The notes beneath the pieces were generated by a model, which had not been told where the DNA came from, did not search any database, and was given only the letters and a program-made list of their open reading frames with translations. DNA of 64,000 nucleotides from Deltaproteobacteria bacterium. Its GTDB lineage: Bacteria > JADJOY01. A program made the translations under genes and the position numbers. Each line of letters opens with the position of its first letter. The stretch's first letter is position 1. The stretch spans positions 1-64,000 of the forward strand of contig JADJOY010000039.1 in NCBI GenBank assembly GCA_016713535.1, in the 5' to 3' direction. This document shows positions 32,188 to 40,860 of the stretch, one piece after another.

Positions 32188-33870
32188 ATGAAGCCAGCCA
32201 CCGCCGAGTCATCCACACCCGGCGGCGAGCGCGCCGCCTCGGTCGAGGCGTTCCTCGGCACCCTCGACAAGGTGGTGCGGGGCATCCGCCTCTACGAAGG
32301 CCACGGCGACCTCCTCGAGCGCCTCTACGTCGAGCTCGAGAAGAAGCTCCGCCTCGCCACCGACGAGGGAGACGTGACGCTGCGCGTGGCGTCGTTCGGG
32401 CTGCTCCACCACGGCACCCTGGTGACGCCCGAGAACAAGCGTCTCCCCTACCTGTTCCGGCTCTTCTGCGACGGCTTGCGCGAGCTCACGATCACGCACG
32501 GTGCGAGCCTGGCCGACGTCAAGGCGCTGACCGAGGTGCTGGCGCAGGATCCACGCGCCGGCGAGGACGACCTCGTCACGTTGCTGTGGAAGCGCGATCT
32601 CCGCGGGGTCGAGGTGTACGCCGTCGACGCCCTCACCACCGGCGCCGAGATCGGGCCCGACGGCCAGCTCGTCCTCGGACGTCATGGCGCCAAAGCGCGG
32701 CTCGCGCGGGCCTCGACGGAGGGCGCGCTCGCCCTGGCGCTGAGCTCCGACGACGTGCGCGCGATCCACCCCGACGACGCGCTGGCGTGGGTGCACGTGG
32801 CGAGCCGCTTTCGCGGCGAGCCCGCCACCGTTGCCGCGTACGCGCTCGACGTCGCCGACGAACCGCACGCTCGAGAGCTGGCGCGCTTCGTGGAGATCGC
32901 CCTCGCACGCGCCGCCCGCGACGACGGCGGACCGAGCCCGCTGCTCGCCGGCGCGTGGGAGAGCGCCCTCGCCCAGCAAGACACCGAGACCGCGATGACG
33001 CTCGTCGAGACGCTCGCGCGGGTCGCCGAGCACGATCTCGCCCCCCCCGCCGACTCGGCCCCGCGGCGGGTGTGGCGAGCGCTCGCGACCCCGGCGGCGA
33101 TGCGCGCGCTCGCGCCGTGGTACCCGCGCCACGCGGCGCGCCTCGCGGCGAGCCTCGCGACCCTCGCCGCGGGCGGTGGGCCCGAGCTGGTGGCGCTCCT
33201 GCTCGCCCTCCCGCCGGGCGAAGCGAGCGCCGCGATCGAGGACTTGCTGCGCGGACTGGGCGTCGACCTGACGCCGATGTACCGCACCCGGCTCGCCTCC
33301 GCGGACGAGGCCGTGCTCCTCGACGCGATCGCGGCGCTGGGACGGATCGGCACCGACGAGGCGGCCGACGCGTTGTGCGAGATCCTCCGCCACAACCGCA
33401 CCCAGGTGCGCGCCGCGGTGCTCGCGGCGATGAAGAACTGCCCACCCGAGCGCATCCGCACCGCGGTGGGTCGCACGCTTCGCGACATGGACCACGAGAA
33501 CCGCCTGGCCTCGCTGCGCCTGCTCACGGTGTCGCGCGATCCGCGCGCGGCAGGCTTCGTGCTCTCCGCGGTGCGCGATCGCGAGTTCGCGACCCGCGAG
33601 ACCGGCGAGCAGGAGACCTTCCTGCGCGCCCTCTCGAGCTTCCGCGACGGGCGCACCGCGGCCTTCTTCCGGGACCTGCTCGACGAGGTCCACCTCACCC
33701 GCAGCCGCGCCATCTCCGCACGGCAGCTCCTCGCGGTCCAGGCGCTGGTGGAGATCGGCAACCCGGAGGCCGAAGAGGCGCTGCGGGTCCAGCTCAAGAA
33801 GTGGCACCTCCCGCGCGAGGTCAAGGACGCGATCCGGGTGGCGCTGCGCGACGTGGACGCGCGCTCGTGA
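32188..33870 (+). CDS. HEAT-repeat protein with N-terminal 'LYE' module
   Basis: Seen: 560 residues, soluble. N-terminal helical module (VRGIRLYEGHGDLLERLYVE, FGLLHHGTLV, YLFRLFCDGLRELTI), then VTLLWKRDLRGVEVYAVD. HEAT-type repeats occupy roughly 350-560 (LLDAIAALGRIGTDEAADAL, RAAVLAAMKNCPPERIRTAV, LLAVQALVEIGNPEAEEALR). Known: similar proteins with a 'YE-xN' N-terminus and HEAT tail occur in Myxococcota and Gemmatimonadota; no activity is established. The N-terminal module is shared with the next gene. Likely a scaffold in a signalling pathway; inference. Confidence 0.7.
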   Translation: MKPATAESSTPGGERAASVEAFLGTLDKVVRGIRLYEGHGDLLERLYVELEKKLRLATDEGDVTLRVASFGLLHHGTLVTPENKRLPYLFRLFCDGLRELTITHGASLADVKALTEVLAQDPRAGEDDLVTLLWKRDLRGVEVYAVDALTTGAEIGPDGQLVLGRHGAKARLARASTEGALALALSSDDVRAIHPDDALAWVHVASRFRGEPATVAAYALDVADEPHARELARFVEIALARAARDDGGPSPLLAGAWESALAQQDTETAMTLVETLARVAEHDLAPPADSAPRRVWRALATPAAMRALAPWYPRHAARLAASLATLAAGGGPELVALLLALPPGEASAAIEDLLRGLGVDLTPMYRTRLASADEAVLLDAIAALGRIGTDEAADALCEILRHNRTQVRAAVLAAMKNCPPERIRTAVGRTLRDMDHENRLASLRLLTVSRDPRAAGFVLSAVRDREFATRETGEQETFLRALSSFRDGRTAAFFRDLLDEVHLTRSRAISARQLLAVQALVEIGNPEAEEALRVQLKKWHLPREVKDAIRVALRDVDARS

Positions 33871-35171
33871 GCGAGAGCACCGACCGCACGGGCGACCAGG
33901 CGAGCGCCGCCGAGCTGGTATCCCTGCTCTTCGGGCTCGGGCGCGCGCTCAACCTCTACGAGGTCAACAACGCCGCCATCGGGCGGCTCGTGGACGGCGT
34001 CGCGGCGACGCTCGACAAGCACCGCGCGCACGGTGGTGGGCCGCTCAAGCTCGAGCTCCTCGCCGAGGAGTTCTTCGTGAACGGCTCGCTGCTCGCGGTC
34101 GACCCGCGGCTCTACGAGCGCGCCACCGAGCTCGCCCGGGGCCTCGATCGATTCCGCATCGGCTCGCTCGCCTTCGACGGGCCGTGCGAGCGCGCGGTGG
34201 TGACGCGCTTCGCCACCGACTGGGCCGCGAGCCTGCGCGGCGGCCAGAGCGCCTTCGCCGCCGACGGCTACCCGGGCATCACGCTCGGCCAGGCCGAGGT
34301 CTCGATCGCGTCGTTCCGCTTCGACCCCGACCGCCTCGCGCTGTGGCTCTACGCCAGCCTCCTCGATCTCACCGAGGAGGTGGCCGCCGACCACGCCGCG
34401 GGCGTGATCCCGAGCTTGTTGCAGGTGCGCCGGCTGCTCCAGCTCACGATCGACGGGCTCGCGCGCCATGCCCCCACCTACGAGCTGCTCGCCGCGGCCC
34501 GCAACCCGACGCGGGCGCTCGGCGCCGAGCGCCTGCGGGTGGCGATCGCCGTCGAGGCGATCGGCTTCGGCCACCACCTCGGTCTCGCGAAGCGGCGCTT
34601 GATGACGCTCGGCCTCGGGGGGCTCCTCGGCGGTCTCGCGAGCTCCGCGGACCCCGACGCCGCGGTCGAGCCGCTGCTCGGCTTCCCCGGCCTCGGCGAC
34701 GCCGCGCCCGCGCTGGTGGTCACCCTCCACGACGCGCGCCGGATCCGCGCGGGTGGCACCGGCGGCCTGTCCGGTCACGTGCTGGCCCTCGCCGAGCGCT
34801 ACGTCGAGGAGTGCTCGGGCGACGCCGATCCCGCCTCGCCCGTCCCCAACCCGGCGCGCGTGGTCGAGCGGCTCGCGAGCTCGGGCGATGCCCTCGCGAG
34901 CGCGTTCGCCGCCCACAAGGGCCGCTACCCGCTCGGCTCGCCGGTGACGTTGAGCGACGGCTCGCTCGCGGTGGTCCTGGCACTCGGCGCTGGCCCCGAC
35001 CCGCGGCCGCCGGTGGTGGCGCACTGGCGCGCTCCCGCCGAGCTCGGCGAGCCGCTCGACCTCGCCGCCGAGGCCGAGCTCTCGATCATCGGTACACCGC
35101 CGCCGGCCGAGGCGGGTGTCGACCTCACCGCGGTTCGCGGCCGCGCGGACGACTCGACACCTCCGCCGTGA
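33867..35171 (+). CDS. Protein with 'LYE' N-terminal module, companion of the HEAT protein
   Basis: Seen: GTG start at 33867 overlapping the previous stop (GTGA); 434 residues. LLFGLGRALNLYEVNNAAIG and ELLAEEFFVNGSLLAVD match the arrangement of the preceding protein's first 110 residues. A helical region and a C-terminal segment (LAERYVEECSG, HKGRYPLGSPVTLSDGSLAV) resemble the tail of HD-type regulatory proteins, but the metal-binding HD pair is not visible. Inferred: a degenerate HD-like or purely structural protein working with the HEAT protein. No enzymatic activity can be claimed. Confidence 0.6.
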   Translation: MSESTDRTGDQASAAELVSLLFGLGRALNLYEVNNAAIGRLVDGVAATLDKHRAHGGGPLKLELLAEEFFVNGSLLAVDPRLYERATELARGLDRFRIGSLAFDGPCERAVVTRFATDWAASLRGGQSAFAADGYPGITLGQAEVSIASFRFDPDRLALWLYASLLDLTEEVAADHAAGVIPSLLQVRRLLQLTIDGLARHAPTYELLAAARNPTRALGAERLRVAIAVEAIGFGHHLGLAKRRLMTLGLGGLLGGLASSADPDAAVEPLLGFPGLGDAAPALVVTLHDARRIRAGGTGGLSGHVLALAERYVEECSGDADPASPVPNPARVVERLASSGDALASAFAAHKGRYPLGSPVTLSDGSLAVVLALGAGPDPRPPVVAHWRAPAELGEPLDLAAEAELSIIGTPPPAEAGVDLTAVRGRADDSTPPP

Positions 35172-35213
35172 CGCAGCAAGCTCCGCGATCCAAAGCCCCT
35201 TTCGGAGGATCGC

Positions 35214-36146
35214 ATGCGCATCGCGGACGACATCACCAAGCTCATCGGCAACACCCCGCTGGTCCGCATCAACCGGATCGGCGCCGGTCTCCCGGGCCGG
35301 CTGGTCGCGAAGCTCGAGAGCTTCAACCCTGTCTCGTCGGTGAAGGACCGGATCGGTGTCGCGATGATCGAGGCCGCCGAGCGCGACGGGAAGATCCGGC
35401 CAGAGACGATCCTGCTCGAGCCGACCAGCGGCAACACCGGCATCGGCCTCGCGTTCGCGGCCGCGGCCAAGGGTCTCAAGCTGGTGCTGACCATGCCCGA
35501 GACCATGAGCATCGAGCGGCGCCGCATCCTCGCGGCGCTGGGCGCCGAGCTGGTGCTCACCCCGGGCGCCGAAGGCATGAAGGGCGCGATCGCGCGCGCC
35601 GAGCAGATGGCGGCCGGCGATCCGCGCTACCTCGTCCTCCAGCAGTTCGAGAACCCGGCCAACCCGGACATCCATCGCCGCACCACCGCCGAGGAGCTGT
35701 GGCGCGACACCGACGGCCAGCTCGACATCCTGGTGTGCGGCACCGGCACCGGCGGCACCGTGACCGGCTGCGCCGAGGTGCTCAAGCCACGCAAGCCGGG
35801 CCTGCGCGTGATCGCGGCCGAGCCCAAGGACTCGCCCGTGATCTCGGGCGGCAAGCCGGGCCCACACAAGATCCAGGGCTGGGGACCGGGGTTCGTGCCC
35901 AAGATCCTGCGCGCCGAGCTCCTCGACGAGGTGATCTCGGTCTCGAACGAAGACTCGGGCGTCATGGCGCGACGGCTCTGCACCGAGGAGGGGATCCTCT
36001 CGGGCATCTCCTGCGGCGGCGCGATGTGGGCCGCGGTCGAGGTCGCCAGGCGTCCCGAGAACGAAGGCAAGATGATCGTCGTGGTGCTGCCCGACACCGG
36101 CGAGCGGTACCTCTCGACCTGGCTCTTCGAAGAGATCGTGTCGTGA
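35214..36146 (+). CDS. cysK: Cysteine synthase (O-acetylserine sulfhydrylase)
   Basis: Seen: 310 residues, intact. Leader [16 protein letters not shown]-binding lysine in [10 protein letters not shown], substrate loop [16 protein letters not shown]-phosphate loop [10 protein letters not shown], and [16 protein letters not shown]. Known: makes L-cysteine from O-acetylserine and sulfide in the cytoplasm, in complex with CysE through the CysE C-terminus. An SD-like GGAGG precedes the ATG. The stop overlaps the cysE GTG (GTGA), so the last two steps of cysteine synthesis are one operon. Confidence 0.97.
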   Translation: MRIADDITKLIGNTPLVRINRIGAGLPGRLVAKLESFNPVSSVKDRIGVAMIEAAERDGKIRPETILLEPTSGNTGIGLAFAAAAKGLKLVLTMPETMSIERRRILAALGAELVLTPGAEGMKGAIARAEQMAAGDPRYLVLQQFENPANPDIHRRTTAEELWRDTDGQLDILVCGTGTGGTVTGCAEVLKPRKPGLRVIAAEPKDSPVISGGKPGPHKIQGWGPGFVPKILRAELLDEVISVSNEDSGVMARRLCTEEGILSGISCGGAMWAAVEVARRPENEGKMIVVVLPDTGERYLSTWLFEEIVS

Positions 36147-37071
36147 CCGCGCCGGCCCCTGCTGCCGCGATCGCGGCCCTCGCGCCGGTCGCGGAGGTGC
36201 TCGCGAACGCCGCCCGTACCAGCTACAAGTTCGGCCCGGCGGGACGGATCTGCCTGCCCTCCCGGGACGTCGTGATCCACTGCGTCGAGGGCATTCGCCA
36301 GGCGCTCTTCCCGGGCTTCTTCGGTGACACCGACCTCGACGCGGTGGGGATCACGGCCTACGTCGGAGCGACGCTCGAGCGGGTCGCTCACGACCTGCTC
36401 GAGCAGATCGCGCGCGCGGTCGGGTTCGCCGAGGGGCGGGACTTCGCCACCTGCGGCTACTGCAAGGACGTCGCGGAGCGCGCCACCACCGAGCTGGTCA
36501 ACCGGCTACCCGAGGTGCGGCGCAAGCTCGCCTCCGACGTCGAAGCGGCCTTCGAGGGAGACCCCGCGCTCAAGATCAAGGAGGAGGCGATCTTCAGCTA
36601 CCCGGGCGTGTTCGCCCTCAGCGAGCAGCGCATCGCCCACGAGCTGCACCTCCTCGGCGTACCGCTGATCCCGCGCATGATCACCGAGAACGCCCACTCG
36701 ATGACCGGGATCGACATCCACCCGGGTGCCGCGATCGGCGAGCGCTTCTTCATCGACCACGGCACCGGGGTGGTGATCGGCGAGACCGCGCGCATCGGCC
36801 GCAACGTGCGCATCTACCAGGGCGTGACGCTCGGCGCGCGCAGCTTCCCCTCGACCGCACCGGCAATCCGATCAAGGGGATCGACCGCCACCCGATCGTC
36901 GAGGACGACGTGGTGGTGTACGCGGGCGCCACGCTGCTCGGCCGGATCACCATCGGCCGCGGCTCGTCGATCGGCGGCAACGTGTGGCTCACCCACTCGG
37001 TTCCGCCCGGCAGCAGGATCACGCAGGCGGAGGCGAAGGAGCTCGCGTTCGAGGACGGCGGCGGGATCTGA
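36143..37071 (+). CDS. cysE: Serine O-acetyltransferase, EpsC-type, one frame break
   Basis: Seen: GTG at 36143; N-terminal helical domain, then the left-handed beta-helix with [40 protein letters not shown] and, after a missing base near 36855, [34 protein letters not shown]. It ends in GGGI, consistent with a CysE tail ending in Ile for binding CysK. About 309 residues once corrected, the long EpsC form. Known: acetylates serine with acetyl-CoA and is feedback-inhibited by cysteine. The break lies in a highly conserved stretch and is probably a read error. Confidence 0.93.
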
Positions 37072-37187
37072 GCGTTTCGAGGTGGTGACCGGAGCCCGGC
37101 AGCGTCCCCACCCCGTGACGCCCCCCCGCTGAAGCTCCCGGATTTCCCCACCCCTGCTGGGCACGATCCTTGCCCGTGATTGCGGGA

Positions 37188-40100
37188 ATGGGCGCCGCGA
37201 CCGTCGACCGATCCACGGCGCCGCACGGCGGGCGCGAGATCCCGTTCAACTACACATCCGCGAGCGACCGGCAGAGCGTCACGCTCCTCGCCGGACCGCG
37301 CATGTGGGAGCGCCTCGAGGAGTTGCGCTCACGGCGCGTGACCGGCCGCTCGGCGCGCCTGCTGATGCGCTTCCTCGGCGAGCTGCTGATCCATCGCCGC
37401 AACCCGTACCTCTTCCAGGCGCTCCTCGACTCCCGCAAGCGGCGGCGCTGGTTCTTCCGCGAGCTCGACGCGAGCCTCGCCGTCATCGCCCAGCACGCCG
37501 GTGGCGACGCGCTGGTGCTCGAGGTGCTCGCCGAGTGCCGCGGGCTGGCGGACGCGCTGCGCGACGAGATCACCTCCGCGCCGCGGCGGCGCGCCCGGCT
37601 CCGCGACGTGCTGGGCGAGATCGTCGGCGCCGACGACGTGCGCTTCGACCCGTTCACGCTCGTGAGCCACGCCACCGACGCCACCGACTGGCGGCTGCAC
37701 CTGCCGCTCGCGGTGGTCACGCCGTCCACCGAGCCCCAGGTGGGGCCGCTGCTCGCGGCCCTCGCGGAGCTCGACCTGCGCGCCATTCCACGCGGCGCCG
37801 GCACGGGACTCACCGGCGGCGCGGTCCCGCTCAGGCGCGACTGCGTGGTGGTGAACACCGAGAAGCTCGATCGCATTCGCGGCTTCGACAAGCGCGAGCT
37901 TCTCCTCGACGACGGCCGCTCGGTGCTCGCCCATACCCTCGCGCTCGAAGCGGGCGTGATCACCGAGCACGCGATCCAGCACGCCGCGCGCCGGGGCCTG
38001 GTGTTCGCCACCGATCCGACCAGCGCCTGGGCGTGCACGATCGGCGGCAACATCGCGGAGAACGCGGGCGGCAAGGACTGCGTGCTGTGGGGCACCTGCA
38101 TCGACAACGTCCTCGAGTTCCGCATCGCGATGCCGAGCGGCCGGAGCTGCACGGTACGCCGCATCAACCACCAGCACAGGAAGATCCTCCCGGAGGACGT
38201 CGTTCGCTTCGAGGTGGTCGACGAGGGCGGCGAGGTCCCTCGCGCCATCGAGCTCCGCGGCACCGAGATCCGCAAGCCGGGGCTCTGGAAGGACATCACC
38301 AACAAGGCGCTCGGCGGGCTACCGGGGCTCCAGAAGGAAGGGACCGACGGGATCGTCACCTCGGCGGTCTTCATCCTCTACACCGCATACCCGGAGCGCC
38401 GTACGCTGTGCCTCGAGTTCTTCGGACCGAGCTTCGACGAGGCGAGCGAGGTCATCCAGGACATCTCCGCGGCGATGCCCGACCGCGGCGAGGAGGCGCT
38501 CCAGGCGCTCGAGCACTTCGACGAGGAGTACGTGCGCGCGATCGGCTACCAGACCAAGAGCGCGCGCGCCGAGACGCCGCGCGCGGTGCTGGTGATCGAC
38601 GTCGTGGGACACACCGACGGCCAGGTCGAGCGCGGCGTCGCGACCATCCGCGGGCTCCTGACCCGGCACGTCGACACGGTGATGAGCGTCGCCGCGAGCG
38701 CCGACGAGGCGGAGCGCTTCTGGGCCGATCGCAAGCGCCTCGGCGCGATCGCGCGGCGCACCAACGCGTTCAAGATCAACGAGGACGTGGTGCTGCCGCT
38801 CGCCGCGCTCGGCGAGTTCGCGCGCTTCGTGGACGCGGCCAACGTCGAGGAGGATCGCTTCGACCAGGACGCGCTGACGGCGCGCTACGCCGAGCACCTG
38901 CGCGCGCCCGGGCTCGCGGACTCGTCCCCCGGGCTCGATCGCAAGCTGCCGGCGGCGATCGCGCTCTGCGAGCAGGCACGCGCCGAGCTCGCCGCCGCCG
39001 ACGCGGCCACCGTGCGCGCCGGTGACGTCACGCGGCGTCTGCGCCACCGCCTCGCCGATCTGGTGCGCGGCCACCCCGCGGTGATCGACCGCCTCGAGGC
39101 GATCACCACCGAAGTGCGCGCGCGCCGCATCGTCCTCGCCACCCACATGCACGCGGGCGACGGCAACGTCCACGTCAACATCCCGGTGCTCTCCAACGAC
39201 CGCGCCATGCTCGACCGCGCCGATCGCGTGGTGGAGCGGGTGTTCGGGCGCGTCGAGGAGCTCGGCGGCGTGGTCTCGGGCGAGCACGGCATCGGCATCA
39301 CGAAGCTGCGCTACTGGGACGCGGCGCAGCGCGCGGCGCTCGACGCCTACCGGGCCGCGGTCGACCCAGGCGGGCTCATGAACCCGGGCAAGCTCACGGA
39401 CCTCGCCGTGCTCGACCAGGTGTTCACGCCATCCTTCAACCTCCTCGAGCTCGAGGCGCGGATCCTGAAGGCCGGACGCATCGAGGAGCTCGCCCGCAAG
39501 ATCGCCACCTGCGTGCGGTGCGGGAAGTGCAAGGCCGACTGCTGCGTCTTCCACCCCGCCCGCGGGATGTTCTTCCACCCGCGCAACAAGAACCTCGCGA
39601 TCGGCTCACTGATCGAGGCGCTGCTCTACGACGCGCAGCGGCGGCGCACCGGCTCGTTCGACATGTTGCGCTACCTGGAGGAGGTCGCGGACCACTGCAC
39701 CATCTGTCACAAGTGCCTGAAGCCGTGCCCGGTCGACATCGACACGGGGGAGGTCTCGGTGCTGGAGCGCGAGCTGCTCGCGGCGTGGGGGCAGAAGCGC
39801 TCGTCGATCGCCACCCGGCTCACGCTGCGTTACCTGGACACGCGCTCGCCGTGGCTCGAGCGCGCGATGCACGCCGGGCTGGTCGAGCTGGGCGGACGCG
39901 CGCAGCGAGCAGCGCACCGCCTCGCCGAGCCCTTCCCACCCCGCGCGCCGGGGCGCCACACCTACCTTCTCGACGTGTTGCGCTCGCCGGTACCGCACGC
40001 GCCGCGGGACGCGCTCCGCGACGCGCGGCCGCCATGTGGGCCCGATCAGGTGCTCACCATCGAGCCCGACGGCGAGGCCAGGGCCACGGTCCTCTACTTC

Positions 40101-40838
40101 CCCGGCTGCGGCTCCGAGCGCCTCCACGGCGCGATCGCCAAGGCCGCGATCCACGTGCTCCTCGAGCTCGACACGCGCGTGGTGCTGACACCGCCGCTCC
40201 TGTGCTGCGGCTTCCCGAGCCACGCCAACGCCGGCACCGACGACTACCGCGCCACGCTGCTGCGCAACACCATCCTGATGAGCCAGATCCGCGAGATGTT
40301 CTCCTACCTGAGCTTCGACGCGGTGGTGGTGACGTGCGGCACCTGCCGAGAAGGTCTCGACGCGATCGAGCTGCCGCGGATCTTCGCCGCGCCGATCGTG
40401 GACGTGGCGCGCTTCGCGATCGATCGTGGCCTGGCCTTGCCCGGCCCGCACGGCGGCGACGGCCTCTACCCCGCGCCTTGCCACGATTCGCTCCAGGGCC
40501 AGGCCGAGCAGGTCCTCGGCAAGCTCGGCGGGTACCGGCTGAGCACCGTCCCCCATTGCTGCTCCGAGGCCGGGACTCTCGCGCTCTCGCGTCCCGACAT
40601 CTCGGACGCCATGCTCGACCGCAAGCGCGACGCGCTCGGCGCGGCGCTGCTCGAGCGCGCGTCACGGGCGCGGATCCTCACCAACTGCCCGTCGTGCGTG
40701 CAGGGCCTCGAGCGCCACGCCGGGCTCGGCCTCGCGGTGCGCCACGTGACGATCGAGCTCGCCGAGCGCCTGAGCGGCGCGGGCTGGCCGGAGCGCTTCG
40801 CGGCGCGTGCGGCGCGCGCCACGGCCATCCGCATCTGA
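37188..40838 (+). CDS. DUF3683 FAD-linked oxidoreductase with C-terminal Fe-S and CCG domains
   Basis: Seen: about 1216 residues in one frame. N-terminal DUF3683 (REIPFNYTSASDRQSV); FAD-binding PCMH domain (IPRGAGTGLTGGAVPL, TIGGNIAENAGGKDCVLWG); FAD-oxidase C-domain with ATHMHAGDGNVHVNIPV and GEHGIGITKLRYWD; two ferredoxin-type motifs CVRCGKCKADCC and CTICHKCLKPCP; then two CCG-type domains (LLCCGFPSHAN, PHCCSEAGTLALS). Known: related to D-lactate/D-2-hydroxyacid dehydrogenases that pass electrons through Fe-S clusters to the quinone pool. Substrate not determinable. Start could be TTG 37170 or GTG 37176 rather than ATG 37188. Intact, unlike many neighbours. Confidence 0.9.
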   Translation: MGAATVDRSTAPHGGREIPFNYTSASDRQSVTLLAGPRMWERLEELRSRRVTGRSARLLMRFLGELLIHRRNPYLFQALLDSRKRRRWFFRELDASLAVIAQHAGGDALVLEVLAECRGLADALRDEITSAPRRRARLRDVLGEIVGADDVRFDPFTLVSHATDATDWRLHLPLAVVTPSTEPQVGPLLAALAELDLRAIPRGAGTGLTGGAVPLRRDCVVVNTEKLDRIRGFDKRELLLDDGRSVLAHTLALEAGVITEHAIQHAARRGLVFATDPTSAWACTIGGNIAENAGGKDCVLWGTCIDNVLEFRIAMPSGRSCTVRRINHQHRKILPEDVVRFEVVDEGGEVPRAIELRGTEIRKPGLWKDITNKALGGLPGLQKEGTDGIVTSAVFILYTAYPERRTLCLEFFGPSFDEASEVIQDISAAMPDRGEEALQALEHFDEEYVRAIGYQTKSARAETPRAVLVIDVVGHTDGQVERGVATIRGLLTRHVDTVMSVAASADEAERFWADRKRLGAIARRTNAFKINEDVVLPLAALGEFARFVDAANVEEDRFDQDALTARYAEHLRAPGLADSSPGLDRKLPAAIALCEQARAELAAADAATVRAGDVTRRLRHRLADLVRGHPAVIDRLEAITTEVRARRIVLATHMHAGDGNVHVNIPVLSNDRAMLDRADRVVERVFGRVEELGGVVSGEHGIGITKLRYWDAAQRAALDAYRAAVDPGGLMNPGKLTDLAVLDQVFTPSFNLLELEARILKAGRIEELARKIATCVRCGKCKADCCVFHPARGMFFHPRNKNLAIGSLIEALLYDAQRRRTGSFDMLRYLEEVADHCTICHKCLKPCPVDIDTGEVSVLERELLAAWGQKRSSIATRLTLRYLDTRSPWLERAMHAGLVELGGRAQRAAHRLAEPFPPRAPGRHTYLLDVLRSPVPHAPRDALRDARPPCGPDQVLTIEPDGEARATVLYFPGCGSERLHGAIAKAAIHVLLELDTRVVLTPPLLCCGFPSHANAGTDDYRATLLRNTILMSQIREMFSYLSFDAVVVTCGTCREGLDAIELPRIFAAPIVDVARFAIDRGLALPGPHGGDGLYPAPCHDSLQGQAEQVLGKLGGYRLSTVPHCCSEAGTLALSRPDISDAMLDRKRDALGAALLERASRARILTNCPSCVQGLERHAGLGLAVRHVTIELAERLSGAGWPERFAARAARATAIRI

Positions 40839-40860
40839 GAGAGCGCGCCGCGAGGCGGCG

